Part shown: in pieces, positions 8,097 through 15,820 of the stretch
Position numbering within the stretch: the stretch's first letter is position 1
How the letters are laid out: every line of letters starts with the position of its first letter
Origin: CAWGHZ01 sp963822575
GTDB lineage: Bacteria; Pseudomonadota; Alphaproteobacteria; MPNO01; DASWLB01
Assembly: GCA_963822575.1 (NCBI GenBank)
Contig: CAWGHZ010000007.1
Span: 1,054,001 to 1,118,000, forward strand
DNA: 64,000 bases
Direction of reading: 5' to 3'
Program-made: the position numbers and the translations under genes
The notes under the pieces: model-generated
What the model saw: only the letters and a program-made list of their open reading frames with translations
What the model was told of the DNA's origin: nothing
Database searches by the model: none

Positions 8097-8435
8097 TCAG
8101 ACGACGTCCGCGAGTTCCATCGACTTCACGTTCAGCTCTTCGCCCTGAATCCGGTCGACCGCGCGCGACCCGCATGGACACGGCGCAAACAGCGTCTCGG
8201 TCACGAACTCGTTGCCGCAGGCGCGGCAGCGCGCGCGCCCTTCGATCACGCGAAGGTCAAGGGTGGCACCCTCGATCGCCGTGCCCGTGGCGGCCGCTTC
8301 GAAACAGAACGCGATCGCGTCAGGCAGCACGCCCGACAACGCGCCGACCTCGAGCGTCACGCGGCGTACCGGCCGGCCGGCGGCGGCTTCGCCGACGATG
8401 GCGACGATGTTGCGGGCGATGGCGAGCTCGTGCAC
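8097..8435 (-). CDS. hypA: Hydrogenase maturation nickel/zinc protein HypA
   Basis: 112 residues starting VHELAI (GTG start), which matches the invariant Met-His-Glu nickel-binding N-terminus of HypA. The zinc site has C-R-A-C about residue 74 and C-P-C-G-S some 17 residues on. HypA delivers Ni2+ to the NiFe-hydrogenase large subunit. A longer frame back to 8489 lacks the MHE start and overlaps hypC, so the GTG at 8435 is preferred. It is the last gene of a minus-strand operon, 7 bases after hypC. No hydrogenase structural genes, hypB, hypD or hypE are in the window. Confidence 0.9.
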   Translation of the reverse strand: MHELAIARNIVAIVGEAAAGRPVRRVTLEVGALSGVLPDAIAFCFEAAATGTAIEGATLDLRVIEGRARCRACGNEFVTETLFAPCPCGSRAVDRIQGEELNVKSMELADVV

Positions 8436-8442
8436 GGGCGCC

Positions 8443-8757
8443 TCAGAAGATGCGGGGCCGCCGGTCGCCGACCGGCACGTCGATACCACCGTCGCGCATC
8501 GCGGTCAGCTCGGCCTGTGCCTCGCCCAGCTCTTCGAGCAGGCGCAACGTTTCGGCCGCCTCCGCTTCGTCGATGCGGCTCATTGCGAAGCCGACATGGA
8601 TCAGCACCCAGTCGCCGAGGCAGGCCGCCGGCGGATGGCACGCGTCGACAATGCAGGCGATGTTGACGGAGCGCCGTACGCCGTTGACCTCGACGGTGGC
8701 GAGGCGGCGCCCGGCATCGTCGATGCGCACGATGCGACCCGGGATGCCGACGCACAT
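8443..8757 (-). CDS. hypC: HypC/HypG/HupF-family hydrogenase maturation chaperone
   Basis: 104 residues starting MCVGIPGRIV. Cys2 is the conserved residue by which HypC, with HypD, carries the Fe(CN)2CO group to the large subunit. The domain ends near residue 70 (GFAMSRIDEAEAAETLRLLEEL), and a 30-residue tail follows that is longer than in most HypC. The ATG overlaps the hypF stop as TGATG, so it is translationally coupled. It precedes hypA by 7 bases. Confidence 0.92.
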   Translation of the reverse strand: MCVGIPGRIVRIDDAGRRLATVEVNGVRRSVNIACIVDACHPPAACLGDWVLIHVGFAMSRIDEAEAAETLRLLEELGEAQAELTAMRDGGIDVPVGDRRPRIF

Positions 8758-11100
8758 CAGCGCAGCTCCGCGAGAAGTCGTGCCGCTGCGATGGCGGCTT
8801 GGCCGAGCGCCAGCCCGCCGTCGTTCGCCGGCACGCGGGCGTGGCTCAGAACGGTGAAGCCCGCCCGTTCCAGGCGTTGCGCGGTCGCGTCGAACAGGAA
8901 CGCGTTCTGGAAGCATCCGCCGGTGAGGGCGACGGTGTCGAACCGCCGGTCCGCGCCGGCGAGCTTCATCGCCATCGCGGCCAGCACGTCGGCGAGGCCG
9001 CGATGGAACCGCGCGGCGACGACCGGGGCCGACGTGTCCAGGATCAAGTCGCCGAGAAGCGCGCGCCACATCGCCAGCGGCTCCACATAGGGCAGGCCAT
9101 CGGCGCGAAGGTTCGGGATGGTGAACGGGTAGGCGAGATCGTCCTCGGGCGCGGCCGCCGCCAAGGCTTCGAGCCGGGAAGCGGCCTCGCCCTCGTAGCC
9201 CTGGCGGTCACGGCAAATGCCGACGGCTGCGGCGACGGCGTCGAACAGGCGTCCGCACGACGAAGCGAGCGGGGCGTTCATACCGCCGCGGATCATCGCG
9301 TCGAGGGTGGCGCGCGGCTTACCTGCCAGGAAGCGGTAGCAATCGAGCGCGGCGAAGTTCATCGCGAATTCGGTCCAGCCCATCTCCGCCATAAGGTGGG
9401 CGTAAAGATTGCGCCACGGCTCGCGCACCGCCTGCGCGCCGCCGGGCAGGGGGACGGGCTTGAACGTGCCGAGCCGGGTCGCGTTCCGGTAATCGGCGAG
9501 CAGGAATTCGCCGCCCCAGAGGGTGCCGTCCTCGCCCCAGCCCGTGCCGTCGAGCGCGATGCCGAGGACCGGCGGCGCGGCGAGAGGCCGGCCGTTTTCC
9601 GCCAGGCACGCGGCGACATGGGCGTGGTGGTGCTGCACCTCGACGAGGGGCAGGGATCGCCGGTCCGCGCGGGTGCGCGCCAGCTTGGACGACAGATATT
9701 CGGGGTGCGTATCGCAGCAGAGTGCGCGCGGCACATGGTCGAACAGCCGTGCATAATGGTCGAGGGTGTGGACGAAATCGTCGTAGGTCGGCGCGTTCTC
9801 GAGATCGCCGATATGTTGCGACAGGATCGCGCGACCGTCCTTTACCAGGCAGAAGGTGGACTTCAGCTCGCCGCCCATCGCGAGAAAATCGGGTACGCCC
9901 GCAAATCCCTCCGGCAGCTGCGATCGGCGCCGGGGCGAAACCGCGGGCGCGGCGCAGCGCGCGCGTCCGGCCGCCCACGACACGCACCACGGAATCGTCG
10001 ACGCGCGTCGCGATGCGCCGGTCGTGCACCAGCGCGTACGCGGCGACGTCGGCAAGGCGTGCGAGGTCCGCGTCGTCGATGATCTGCGGGTCGTCCGAAA
10101 CGTTGCCGCTGGTCATCACCACCGGCCGGTCGACGCGGTGCAGCGCCAGCACGTGCAGCGGCGTCGTCGGCAGCATGATGCCGACGGTCCCGAGGCCGGG
10201 TGCCACCGCCTCGGGCAGGCGCTCCGTCCCGTTCGCCCGCATCAGCACGATGGGCGCGGCCGGGCTCTGCAGCGCGGCGAGCTCGGCCGCGCCGAGGTCG
10301 CAGTAGCGGCGCAGGACGGCGGGGTCGCGCACCATCAGGGCGAAAGGCTTGGTGGGGCGCCGTTTGGCGGCGCGTAGCCGCGCCAGCGCGTCCGGGTTGG
10401 TGGCGTCGCAGGCAAGCTGATAGCCGCCCAGCCCCTTGATCGCGACGATCTCGCCCTTGAGAAGCAAGGTCGCGACGGCATCGACGTCGTCCACCATCGA
10501 GAAGCGGTCGAACGCAACGGCCCGCCCGTCGAGCCGGACAAGGCGCGGGCGGGGCCCGCAGGCGTGGCAGGCCGTCGCCTCGGCGTGGAATCGCCGGTCT
10601 TCCGGGTCGTCGTATTCCGCGCGGCAGTCGCCACAGAGCGGGAAGGGCGCCATCGCCGTCCGTTCGCGGTCGTAGGGGATGGCGTCGACGATGCTGAGGC
10701 GTGGGCCGCAATGGGTGCAGGTGGCGAAGGCATACCGGAAGCGGCGCTCGAACGGGTCGAGAATCTCGCGGGCGCATTCGGCGCAGATCGCCGCGTCGGG
10801 CGCGATCCCGGTGCGCGCCGCGCCGCCGCGGCTCGGCGCGATCCGGAAGCCGGCACCCGCGTCGGCGTCGATCGGTCGGCGGTCGATCTGTGCAATGCGG
10901 GCCAGTGGCGGGCTCTCCCGCTCCAACCGCGCCAGCAGCGTGTCGATAGCGTCGGCGCCGCCAGCGACTTCGATCACCACACCGTCGGCGTCGTTGCGCA
11001 CCTCGCCCGAGAGGCCCAACTCGCGCGCCAGACGCCAGACCGCCGGGCGCATGCCGACGCCCTGGACCTGGCCGTGCAGACGGATCTCGATGACGGTCAT
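8757..11100 (-). CDS. hypF: Carbamoyltransferase HypF (single-base frame break near 9917)
   Basis: HypF makes the thiocarbamate that becomes the cyanide ligands of NiFe hydrogenase. Domains in order: acylphosphatase (residues 1-90, LHGQVQGVGMRP); two C-x2-C-x18-C-x2-C zinc motifs (CAEC...CTHC and CGDC...CHAC); a YrdC-like domain (KGLGGYQLACDA, KRRPTKPFALM); and a Kae1-like domain (EVQHHHAHVAACLAE, LDGTGWGEDGTLWGGEF, LTGGCFQN). The N-terminal frame reads to FAPAPIA, and the rest (LPEGFAGVPDFLAMGGELKSTFCL) is in another frame. One extra base in CAGCTGCG at about 9915-9918 explains it. Corrected length is about 780 residues, normal for HypF. I regard the break as probably a sequence error, since both sides are well conserved. 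Confidence 0.85.
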
Positions 11101-11107
11101 GCCATGC

Positions 11108-11297
11108 TCATCGGGCGAGTGCGCCCGCGGCGCGCGCCTGGACGATCTCGGTGATCTCGGGGCAGGCGTCCTGGACTGCCTTCTTCATGCCGGCCTCGAG
11201 CGTCACGACGGAGGCGGGGCACGAGGTGCACGCGCCGGTGAAGCGCACCTCGACCCGGGGCGGCGCGACGGCGACCAGCTCGACGTCGCCCCGTCAT
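11108..11297 (-). pseudogene. NifU C-terminal (NFU) domain gene, frame out of phase with its start
   Basis: The strand reads DVELVAVAPPRVEVRFTGAC, then TSCPASVVTLEAGMKKAVQD, ending ALAR with a stop at 11108-11110. This is an NFU iron-sulfur scaffold domain with its C-T-S-C motif. It has no usable start in its own frame. An ATG at 11297 overlaps the DUF2182 stop (ATGA), exactly where coupling is expected, but it is out of phase by one base with the NFU frame. A single-base error at about 11281-11290 would restore a roughly 62-residue protein. It lies between DUF2182 and hypF with 7 bases to the hypF ATG. NFU-type proteins occur in some uptake-hydrogenase clusters, where they may help assemble small-subunit clusters. 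Confidence 0.65.
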
Positions 11298-12058
11298 GCG
11301 AGGGCGTTCGCCAGCAGATAGAAGCCGATCACCATCAGCGCGATCCCGGTGGCGTTGGCGACGGCGCGCCCGCCCGGAATCGCCTTCTCCGCGAGAACGA
11401 AAAGCGCGATCGCCGCTACCCAGAGGAGGTTCATCACCCCCACCGCGAACAACAGCCCCATCAGGAACCAGCAGCACCCGACGCAGAAAAACCCGTGTTC
11501 GAGTCCCACGCGGAGCGCGCCAACGGGCCCGTCGCGCCAATGGTTCAACAGGAAGGCGAGCGGAGACCGGCAGGTCCGGAGGCAGGTGTGCTTCCACGGC
11601 GTCCACTGATAGGCGCCTGCGACGAGGAACAAGGCGCCGCCCAGCACGCCGCTGGTGCTGGCCATCATGGGCGACAGCAGGGCGCGCGCGTGCAGCTCGG
11701 CCTGTATCGCCGCTGCGGCGAGGCCGAACGCGGTCCAGGCGGCGATATAGCCGAGCGCGAAGACGGCGGTGGGAACGAATGGGGCGCCCGACTCGCGCTT
11801 CCGCCGGTTGACCGTGGCGAACAGGACGATCATCGGCGTCGCGCTTGGCAGCATCATGCCGACCATCATCACTGCCCACATGACGAACAGGGCGACCAGA
11901 TCGAGTGTCATCGGCATCGGCGGGCTCATCCCCGTCATGCCGCCGCCCATGCTGCCTGCCATCCGGACGAGGTAGAGCCAGGCGAGCGCGGTGAGGACGG
12001 CGATGGCGGAGACGACCGGCACCGCGTCGCGACGCGGCACCTCCGCGAATGCGGTCAT
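11294..12058 (-). CDS. DUF2182 integral membrane protein
   Basis: 254 residues with about six or seven membrane helices. Recognisable DUF2182 features are a Met-rich helix (WAVMMVGMMLPSATPMIVL), YQWTPWKHTCLRTCRSP after the fourth helix, and HGFFCVGCCW in the fifth. The Met, His and Cys residues near helix ends suggest metal handling, copper or nickel, but the family has no established function. It sits 4 bases after the DUF1326 gene, a pairing seen widely in proteobacteria, and overlaps the NFU-like gene by ATGA. Its place inside a hyp operon hints at a link to metal supply for the hydrogenase, which is my inference. Confidence 0.85.
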   Translation of the reverse strand: MTAFAEVPRRDAVPVVSAIAVLTALAWLYLVRMAGSMGGGMTGMSPPMPMTLDLVALFVMWAVMMVGMMLPSATPMIVLFATVNRRKRESGAPFVPTAVFALGYIAAWTAFGLAAAAIQAELHARALLSPMMASTSGVLGGALFLVAGAYQWTPWKHTCLRTCRSPLAFLLNHWRDGPVGALRVGLEHGFFCVGCCWFLMGLLFAVGVMNLLWVAAIALFVLAEKAIPGGRAVANATGIALMVIGFYLLANALA

Positions 12059-12062
12059 GGCG

Positions 12063-12686
12063 TTACGGGCCCTGCCATTCGAACGGAGCGAAATGACCGT
12101 TGGTCCCGGCAGCCTCGATGTCCCAGTCGATGCCGAAGGCGTGGATGTGGCTGCGGCTTGCCCGGGCGAGGGCGAGGCGGCTCGACGCCGGATGGCCGAG
12201 ATTGTCGAGATAGAGCGGCTCGTCCAGCCGCTTGCCGCCGGGCACCCCGTCGATCGCCTGGTCGAGCGCCTCGGGCACCAGCACGGAGAAGCTCATCCCG
12301 GCGCCCTCGAATCGGATGGGGCGGTACTCGACACCCTTGTGGTCGGAGGCGGCGAGGGCGAAGCGCGCGGGCGGGCCGCCCAGCTTGCCGCCGAGGATCG
12401 CGTCGAGCGCCTGGCGCTGGGCGACGTCGGCACGTTCGTCGGCGATCATGCCGACGGTCCAGCCGCCCTTGGCCATGGGCCCCGGGGTCCGCAGCACGAC
12501 GGCGAAGTTGAGCCCGCCGAGCAGGACCGAGCCGTGGCGGCCGTCTTTCACGCGGAAGGCCATCGCCGCGATGCACTCGCCACGCGTCGGCATGGCCTGC
12601 GAGTGGCTTTCGGGACAGGGGCAGAGATAGTCGCAGTTGCAGGTCTCGAAGTAATCGCCCGCAAGCCGCCAGCTCGTGTCCGCCAT
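12063..12686 (-). CDS. DUF1326 domain protein
   Basis: 207 residues. The N-terminus has the family's Cys-rich motif GDYFETCNCDYLCPCPES (about 10-27), followed by a mixed alpha/beta domain. No signal peptide or membrane segment is seen. I choose ATG 12686 because GGGAGG lies just upstream; the open frame extends to 12761 without a better start. It is the first gene of the six-gene minus-strand operon ending in hypA. DUF1326 and DUF2182 genes are often neighbours. The C-N-C-x-x-x-C-P-C motif could bind a metal or an iron-sulfur cluster. Function is unknown. Confidence 0.82.
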   Translation of the reverse strand: MADTSWRLAGDYFETCNCDYLCPCPESHSQAMPTRGECIAAMAFRVKDGRHGSVLLGGLNFAVVLRTPGPMAKGGWTVGMIADERADVAQRQALDAILGGKLGGPPARFALAASDHKGVEYRPIRFEGAGMSFSVLVPEALDQAIDGVPGGKRLDEPLYLDNLGHPASSRLALARASRSHIHAFGIDWDIEAAGTNGHFAPFEWQGP

Positions 12687-12830
12687 CGCATCCTCCCGGT
12701 TCCCAAGGCGCGACTCGCCGTTGCCGCCGCGACGATACGCCCGCCGCCGAACGATGGCCAATGAAACGAGCCGTTGTCAGGCGCCGACGGGCCCGTTTCC
12801 GCGCCGTCCGGGTTGGCCTAAAGTGGACGG

Positions 12831-13661
12831 ATGGAACTCGTACCACCATTCGTCAGTCTCGACGCACTGGTCCGCTGCATCCCGGACGGGGCGATGCTCG
12901 CCGTGCCGAAGGACGAGGCCGGCGTCGCCATGGCCGCGACCCGCGCGCTGATCCGCCGCGCAGCGAAAGGGCTTCACCTCCTTTGCGTGCCGACGTCAGG
13001 GTTGCAGGCCGACTTCCTCATCGGCGCCGGGTGCGTCGCGACCGTCGAATGCGGTGCGGTGACCCTCGACGAGTTCGGCCCGGCGCCGCGGTTCCGTGCT
13101 GCGGTGGAAGAGGGCCGGATACGCATTCTGGATTCGACCTGCCCGGCCGTCTATGCCGCGCTGCAGGCGGGCGAGAAGGGCAGCCCGTTCGCATCGCTCC
13201 GCGGGCTGATCGGCTCGGACGTGGCGCGCCACCGCGCCGATTGGCGGGTGATCGACAACCCGTTCGGGCCGGGCGGCGACCCGGTGGTGCTGCTGCCGGC
13301 GCTGCGCCCGGACGCGGCGCTGTTCCACGCGCGCCTCGCAGACCGTGCGGGCAACGTCTGGGCGGGCAACAAGCGCGAACTGGTCATCATGGCGCACGCG
13401 ACAAAGGCGAGCTTCGCAACCGTCGAGGCGATTTTCGATGGCGACCTGGTGGCCGACGAGCGCTACGCCGCGGGCACCATTCCGGCCAGCTATATCGACG
13501 CGGTGGCGCACATCCCGAACGGCGCCTGGCCGCTCGCGTTCTTCGACCGCACCGCGCAGGACGCCGCGCATATCCGCGCCTACGCCGCAGCGGCGCGCAC
13601 CGACGCCGGCTTCGGCGAGTACCTCGCCCGCCACGTGATGGGCGAGACGGTTCCCGCGTGA
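12831..13661 (+). CDS. CoA-transferase-fold protein, subunit A (GctA/IpdA-like)
   Basis: 276 residues of the class I CoA-transferase alpha-subunit fold (DGAMLAVPKDEAGVAMAATRALIRRAAKGLHLLCVPTSGLQAD; DRAGNVWAGNKRELVIMAHATK). It should pair with the overlapping subunit B gene (GTGA) to form an alpha2-beta2 enzyme in the cytoplasm. The pair resembles glutaconate CoA-transferase and the IpdAB hydrolases of steroid-ring catabolism, which share the fold. The acyl substrate cannot be told from sequence. It is divergent from the DUF1326 operon across about 145 bases that must hold both promoters. I did not find a confident -35/-10 pair there. Confidence 0.8.
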   Translation: MELVPPFVSLDALVRCIPDGAMLAVPKDEAGVAMAATRALIRRAAKGLHLLCVPTSGLQADFLIGAGCVATVECGAVTLDEFGPAPRFRAAVEEGRIRILDSTCPAVYAALQAGEKGSPFASLRGLIGSDVARHRADWRVIDNPFGPGGDPVVLLPALRPDAALFHARLADRAGNVWAGNKRELVIMAHATKASFATVEAIFDGDLVADERYAAGTIPASYIDAVAHIPNGAWPLAFFDRTAQDAAHIRAYAAAARTDAGFGEYLARHVMGETVPA

Positions 13662-14392
13662 GCGAACCCTTCAGCCAGGAAGAGCTCCTGATCGCCACGC
13701 TGGTGCGGCTGATCGGGACGGCGCGGTCGGTCGCAACCGGCGTCGCCTCTCCGATCCCCGGCGCCGCCGCGCTGCTGGCCCAGGCCCTGTCGAACGGCGC
13801 GACGCGGGCGATGATCCTGGGCGGCACGAAATACGGCCCGTTCTCGGACGGCGGGCCCGAGCTGTTCGACCGTGCCGGCCAGGGCCGCATCGAAGTGTTC
13901 TTTCTCGGCGGCGGGCAGATCGACGGCGCTGCCAACATCAACCTGGTCGGTACCGGCCCCCATCCCGCCGCGACGACGCGCTTTCCCGGCAGCTTCGGCT
14001 CGGCGTATCTCTACTACGTGGTGCCGCGGGTCATCCTGTTCCGCGAGGAGCATACGCGGCGCGTGCTGGTCGAGAAGGTCGACTTCGTCAGCGCGCCGGG
14101 TTCGAGCCCCGAGGGCGTGTACCGCCCGGGCGGGCCCTATGCGCTCCTGACCGGCCGCTGCCTGTTCCGCTTCGACCGGGCGCGCCGACGGTTCCGGCTG
14201 GAAAGCCTGCACCCTGGCCACACGCTCGAAGAAGTGCGGGAACATACGGGGTTCGCCTTCGACGCGCTGGACCGCGTGCCCGAGACCGCGCCGCCCGACC
14301 CGGCTTGGCGCGCCATGCTGCATGGTGCGATCCGCGAGCAGATCGCCGAGGTCTACCCGGAGTTCGCCCGCACCCGCCTCGCCGCTGCCTGA
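13658..14392 (+). CDS. CoA-transferase-fold protein, subunit B (GctB/IpdB-like)
   Basis: 244 residues from a GTG that overlaps the subunit A stop (GTGA). Family features are GAAALLAQALSNGATRAMILGG, then EVFFLGGGQIDGAANINLVG and KVDFVSAPG. In classical CoA-transferases a Glu in subunit B forms the covalent CoA thioester. The GGGQIDGAANIN stretch here, as in IpdB relatives, does not show an obvious catalytic Glu in that loop, so hydrolase or lyase chemistry on a CoA thioester is possible. Followed by a strong hairpin terminator at 14405-14436. Confidence 0.8.
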   Translation: MSEPFSQEELLIATLVRLIGTARSVATGVASPIPGAAALLAQALSNGATRAMILGGTKYGPFSDGGPELFDRAGQGRIEVFFLGGGQIDGAANINLVGTGPHPAATTRFPGSFGSAYLYYVVPRVILFREEHTRRVLVEKVDFVSAPGSSPEGVYRPGGPYALLTGRCLFRFDRARRRFRLESLHPGHTLEEVREHTGFAFDALDRVPETAPPDPAWRAMLHGAIREQIAEVYPEFARTRLAAA

Positions 14393-14404
14393 GTCACAGT
14401 GATC

Positions 14405-14436
14405 AAAGGGGTTGAACCTTTCGGCTCAACCCCTTG
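14405..14436. terminator. Bidirectional hairpin terminator
   Basis: Arms AAGGGGTTGAACC (14406-14418) and GGCTCAACCCCTT (14423-14435) pair with one mismatch around a TTTC loop, giving a 13-bp stem. It lies 13 bases past the CoA-transferase B stop on the plus strand and about 10 bases past the tRNA-Asn CCA on the minus strand, so it can end both transcripts. Flanking A and T runs are short on both sides. Confidence 0.75.
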
Positions 14437-14443
14437 ATTTAAC

Positions 14444-14520
14444 TGGCTCCGCGGGAGGGAACTCGAACCCCCGACCCGGCGGTTAACAGCCGCCTGCTCT
14501 ACCAGCTGAGCTACCGCGGA
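14444..14520 (-). tRNA. tRNA-Asn(GTT), copy 1, with one extra base in the T arm
   Basis: Read on the minus strand it has acceptor TCCGCGG/CCGCGGA, D arm GCTC...GAGC, anticodon loop CTGTTAA (GTT, Asn) and an encoded CCA (14444-14446). It is identical to the second copy over its length except for one extra T after TTCGAGT (plus-strand GGGAACTCG versus GGGACTCG at 14457-14465). This makes the T loop 8 bases instead of 7. Either this copy is not functional or the base is a sequence error. Confidence 0.85.
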
Positions 14521-14718
14521 ATGGGCCGCTTATACCAGCCTGCGCATGGCCTCGCCAGCCTCCGCGCGCCAATGCTGTCGTCACCGCCGGATCAGACGAA
14601 GCGGTACCAGACGATGTAGCGAGAAGATGGCGGTCCCCAACTCGGGCACCACGATCGCGGTGCCCGCTATCGCGTGGTCACGCGACGAATCGATTTCAGA
14701 CAGCGGTGCGGACCGAGC

Positions 14719-14794
14719 TGGCTCCGCGGGAGGGACTCGAACCCCCGACCCGGCGGTTAACAGCCGCCTGCTCTACCAGCTGAGCTACCGCGGA
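14719..14794 (-). tRNA. tRNA-Asn(GTT), copy 2, intact
   Basis: A canonical 76-base cloverleaf including encoded CCA: acceptor TCCGCGG/CCGCGGA, D arm GCTC/GAGC, anticodon stem GGCGG/CCGCC around CTGTTAA, T loop TTCGAGT of 7 bases. It is the second of two near-identical Asn genes 275 bases apart. The 198 bases between the copies (14521-14718) show no gene that I can support. Confidence 0.95.
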
Positions 14795-14829
14795 ACAGCC
14801 GCTCGCCTAGGGCCGCAAGGACGCGGGGC

Positions 14830-14903
14830 TGGAGGCACGGGCCGGAATCGAACCGGCGTACACGGCTTTGCAGGCCGCTGCATAGCCACTCTGCCACCGC
14901 GCC
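14830..14903 (-). tRNA. tRNA-Cys(GCA)
   Basis: The minus strand reads GGCGCGGTGGCAGAGTGGCT at the 5' end, an anticodon loop CTGCAAA (GCA, Cys), a T loop TTCGATT and an encoded CCA at 14830-14832. Total length is 74 bases, usual for tRNA-Cys. It is 35 bases upstream of tRNA-Asn copy 2 in the direction of transcription, so the three tRNA genes probably form one transcript. Confidence 0.95.
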
Positions 14904-15066
14904 CGCCCGCGCCGGCGCGTCGCGCCTTCGGCACAGCGCCGCTATATAGGCGGCGGGCAGGGGGCGGTCAAGCGACCGCTCCCCACCGCTCCCCGCGCGC
15001 GTTGTGTTCGCCCGGCTGGGTTAGTATAACCACGACGCGCTTCGCGTCGCGATTTCCGAGGGGGCC

Positions 15067-15723
15067 ATGCCGGACTACGCCGTTGCCCGCCGCAACATGG
15101 TGGCGAGCCAGCTTCGCACCAACCGGGTGACCGATCCCTCGGTGATCGCCGCGATGGAGGAGATCCCGCGCGAGCGCTTCGTGCCGATCGACCTCGCCGG
15201 CGTCGCCTATGTCGACGAGGACCTGCCGCTCGGCCACGGCCGCTATCTGGTCGAGCCGATGATCCTCGCCCGCATGCTGCAGGAAGCGGAGCTCCTACCG
15301 ACCGACGTGGTGCTCGATATCGGTTGCGGCACCGGCTATTCGACGGCGGTGGCGGCGCGCCTCGCCGATACCGTTTTCGGGCTCGAAGCCGACGCATCGC
15401 TTGCCCGGCGTGCCACAGATACGCTGGCCCAGCTCGAGATCGACAATGCCGTGGTGGTCGAGGGGCGGTTGGCCGGCGGATACCCTGCTCACGCACCCTA
15501 CGACGTCATCCTGCTCGAAGGCTCCGTGCCCGAGATTCCCGCCGCCATCGCCGGTCAGCTTGCCGAGGGCGGGCGGCTGGTTGCAGTCGTGTCGGGGACT
15601 GGGCGCACCGGCCGCGCGGTCCTGGCCGCGCGCCGCGCCGGGGTCGTGTCGCAGCGCGACCTGTTCGACGCGGCGACGCCGCCGCTGACCGGATTCGGCG
15701 CCCGCACCGGTTTTCGCTTTTGA
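15067..15723 (+). CDS. pcm: Protein-L-isoaspartate O-methyltransferase family protein
   Basis: 218 residues. The SAM-binding motif I is VLDIGCGTGYSTAV (about 82-95), and the N-terminal region RRNMVASQLRTNRVTDPSVI with IPRERFVP is typical of the alphaproteobacterial Pcm family. It methylates isoaspartyl residues in aged proteins, although alphaproteobacterial members next to tolC are divergent and their activity is less certain. It is cytoplasmic. It stands just upstream of tolC, popZ and valS, an arrangement conserved in this class. ATG 15067 follows GAGGGGGCC. Confidence 0.85.
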   Translation: MPDYAVARRNMVASQLRTNRVTDPSVIAAMEEIPRERFVPIDLAGVAYVDEDLPLGHGRYLVEPMILARMLQEAELLPTDVVLDIGCGTGYSTAVAARLADTVFGLEADASLARRATDTLAQLEIDNAVVVEGRLAGGYPAHAPYDVILLEGSVPEIPAAIAGQLAEGGRLVAVVSGTGRTGRAVLAARRAGVVSQRDLFDAATPPLTGFGARTGFRF

Positions 15724-15820
15724 CCCGGGCGGATTGGATTAGGATGCCGCGGCCGGTCGACGGAACGGGGAGCGATGGGCCGTGTTGTCGCCAAGAACGG
15801 GAACGGGAAGGCTGGCCGGC

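Noticed and set aside
14521..14718. A possible gene or RNA between the two tRNA-Asn copies
   Set aside because: Short frames only, no conserved motif, no ribosome site; no structure that I can defend.
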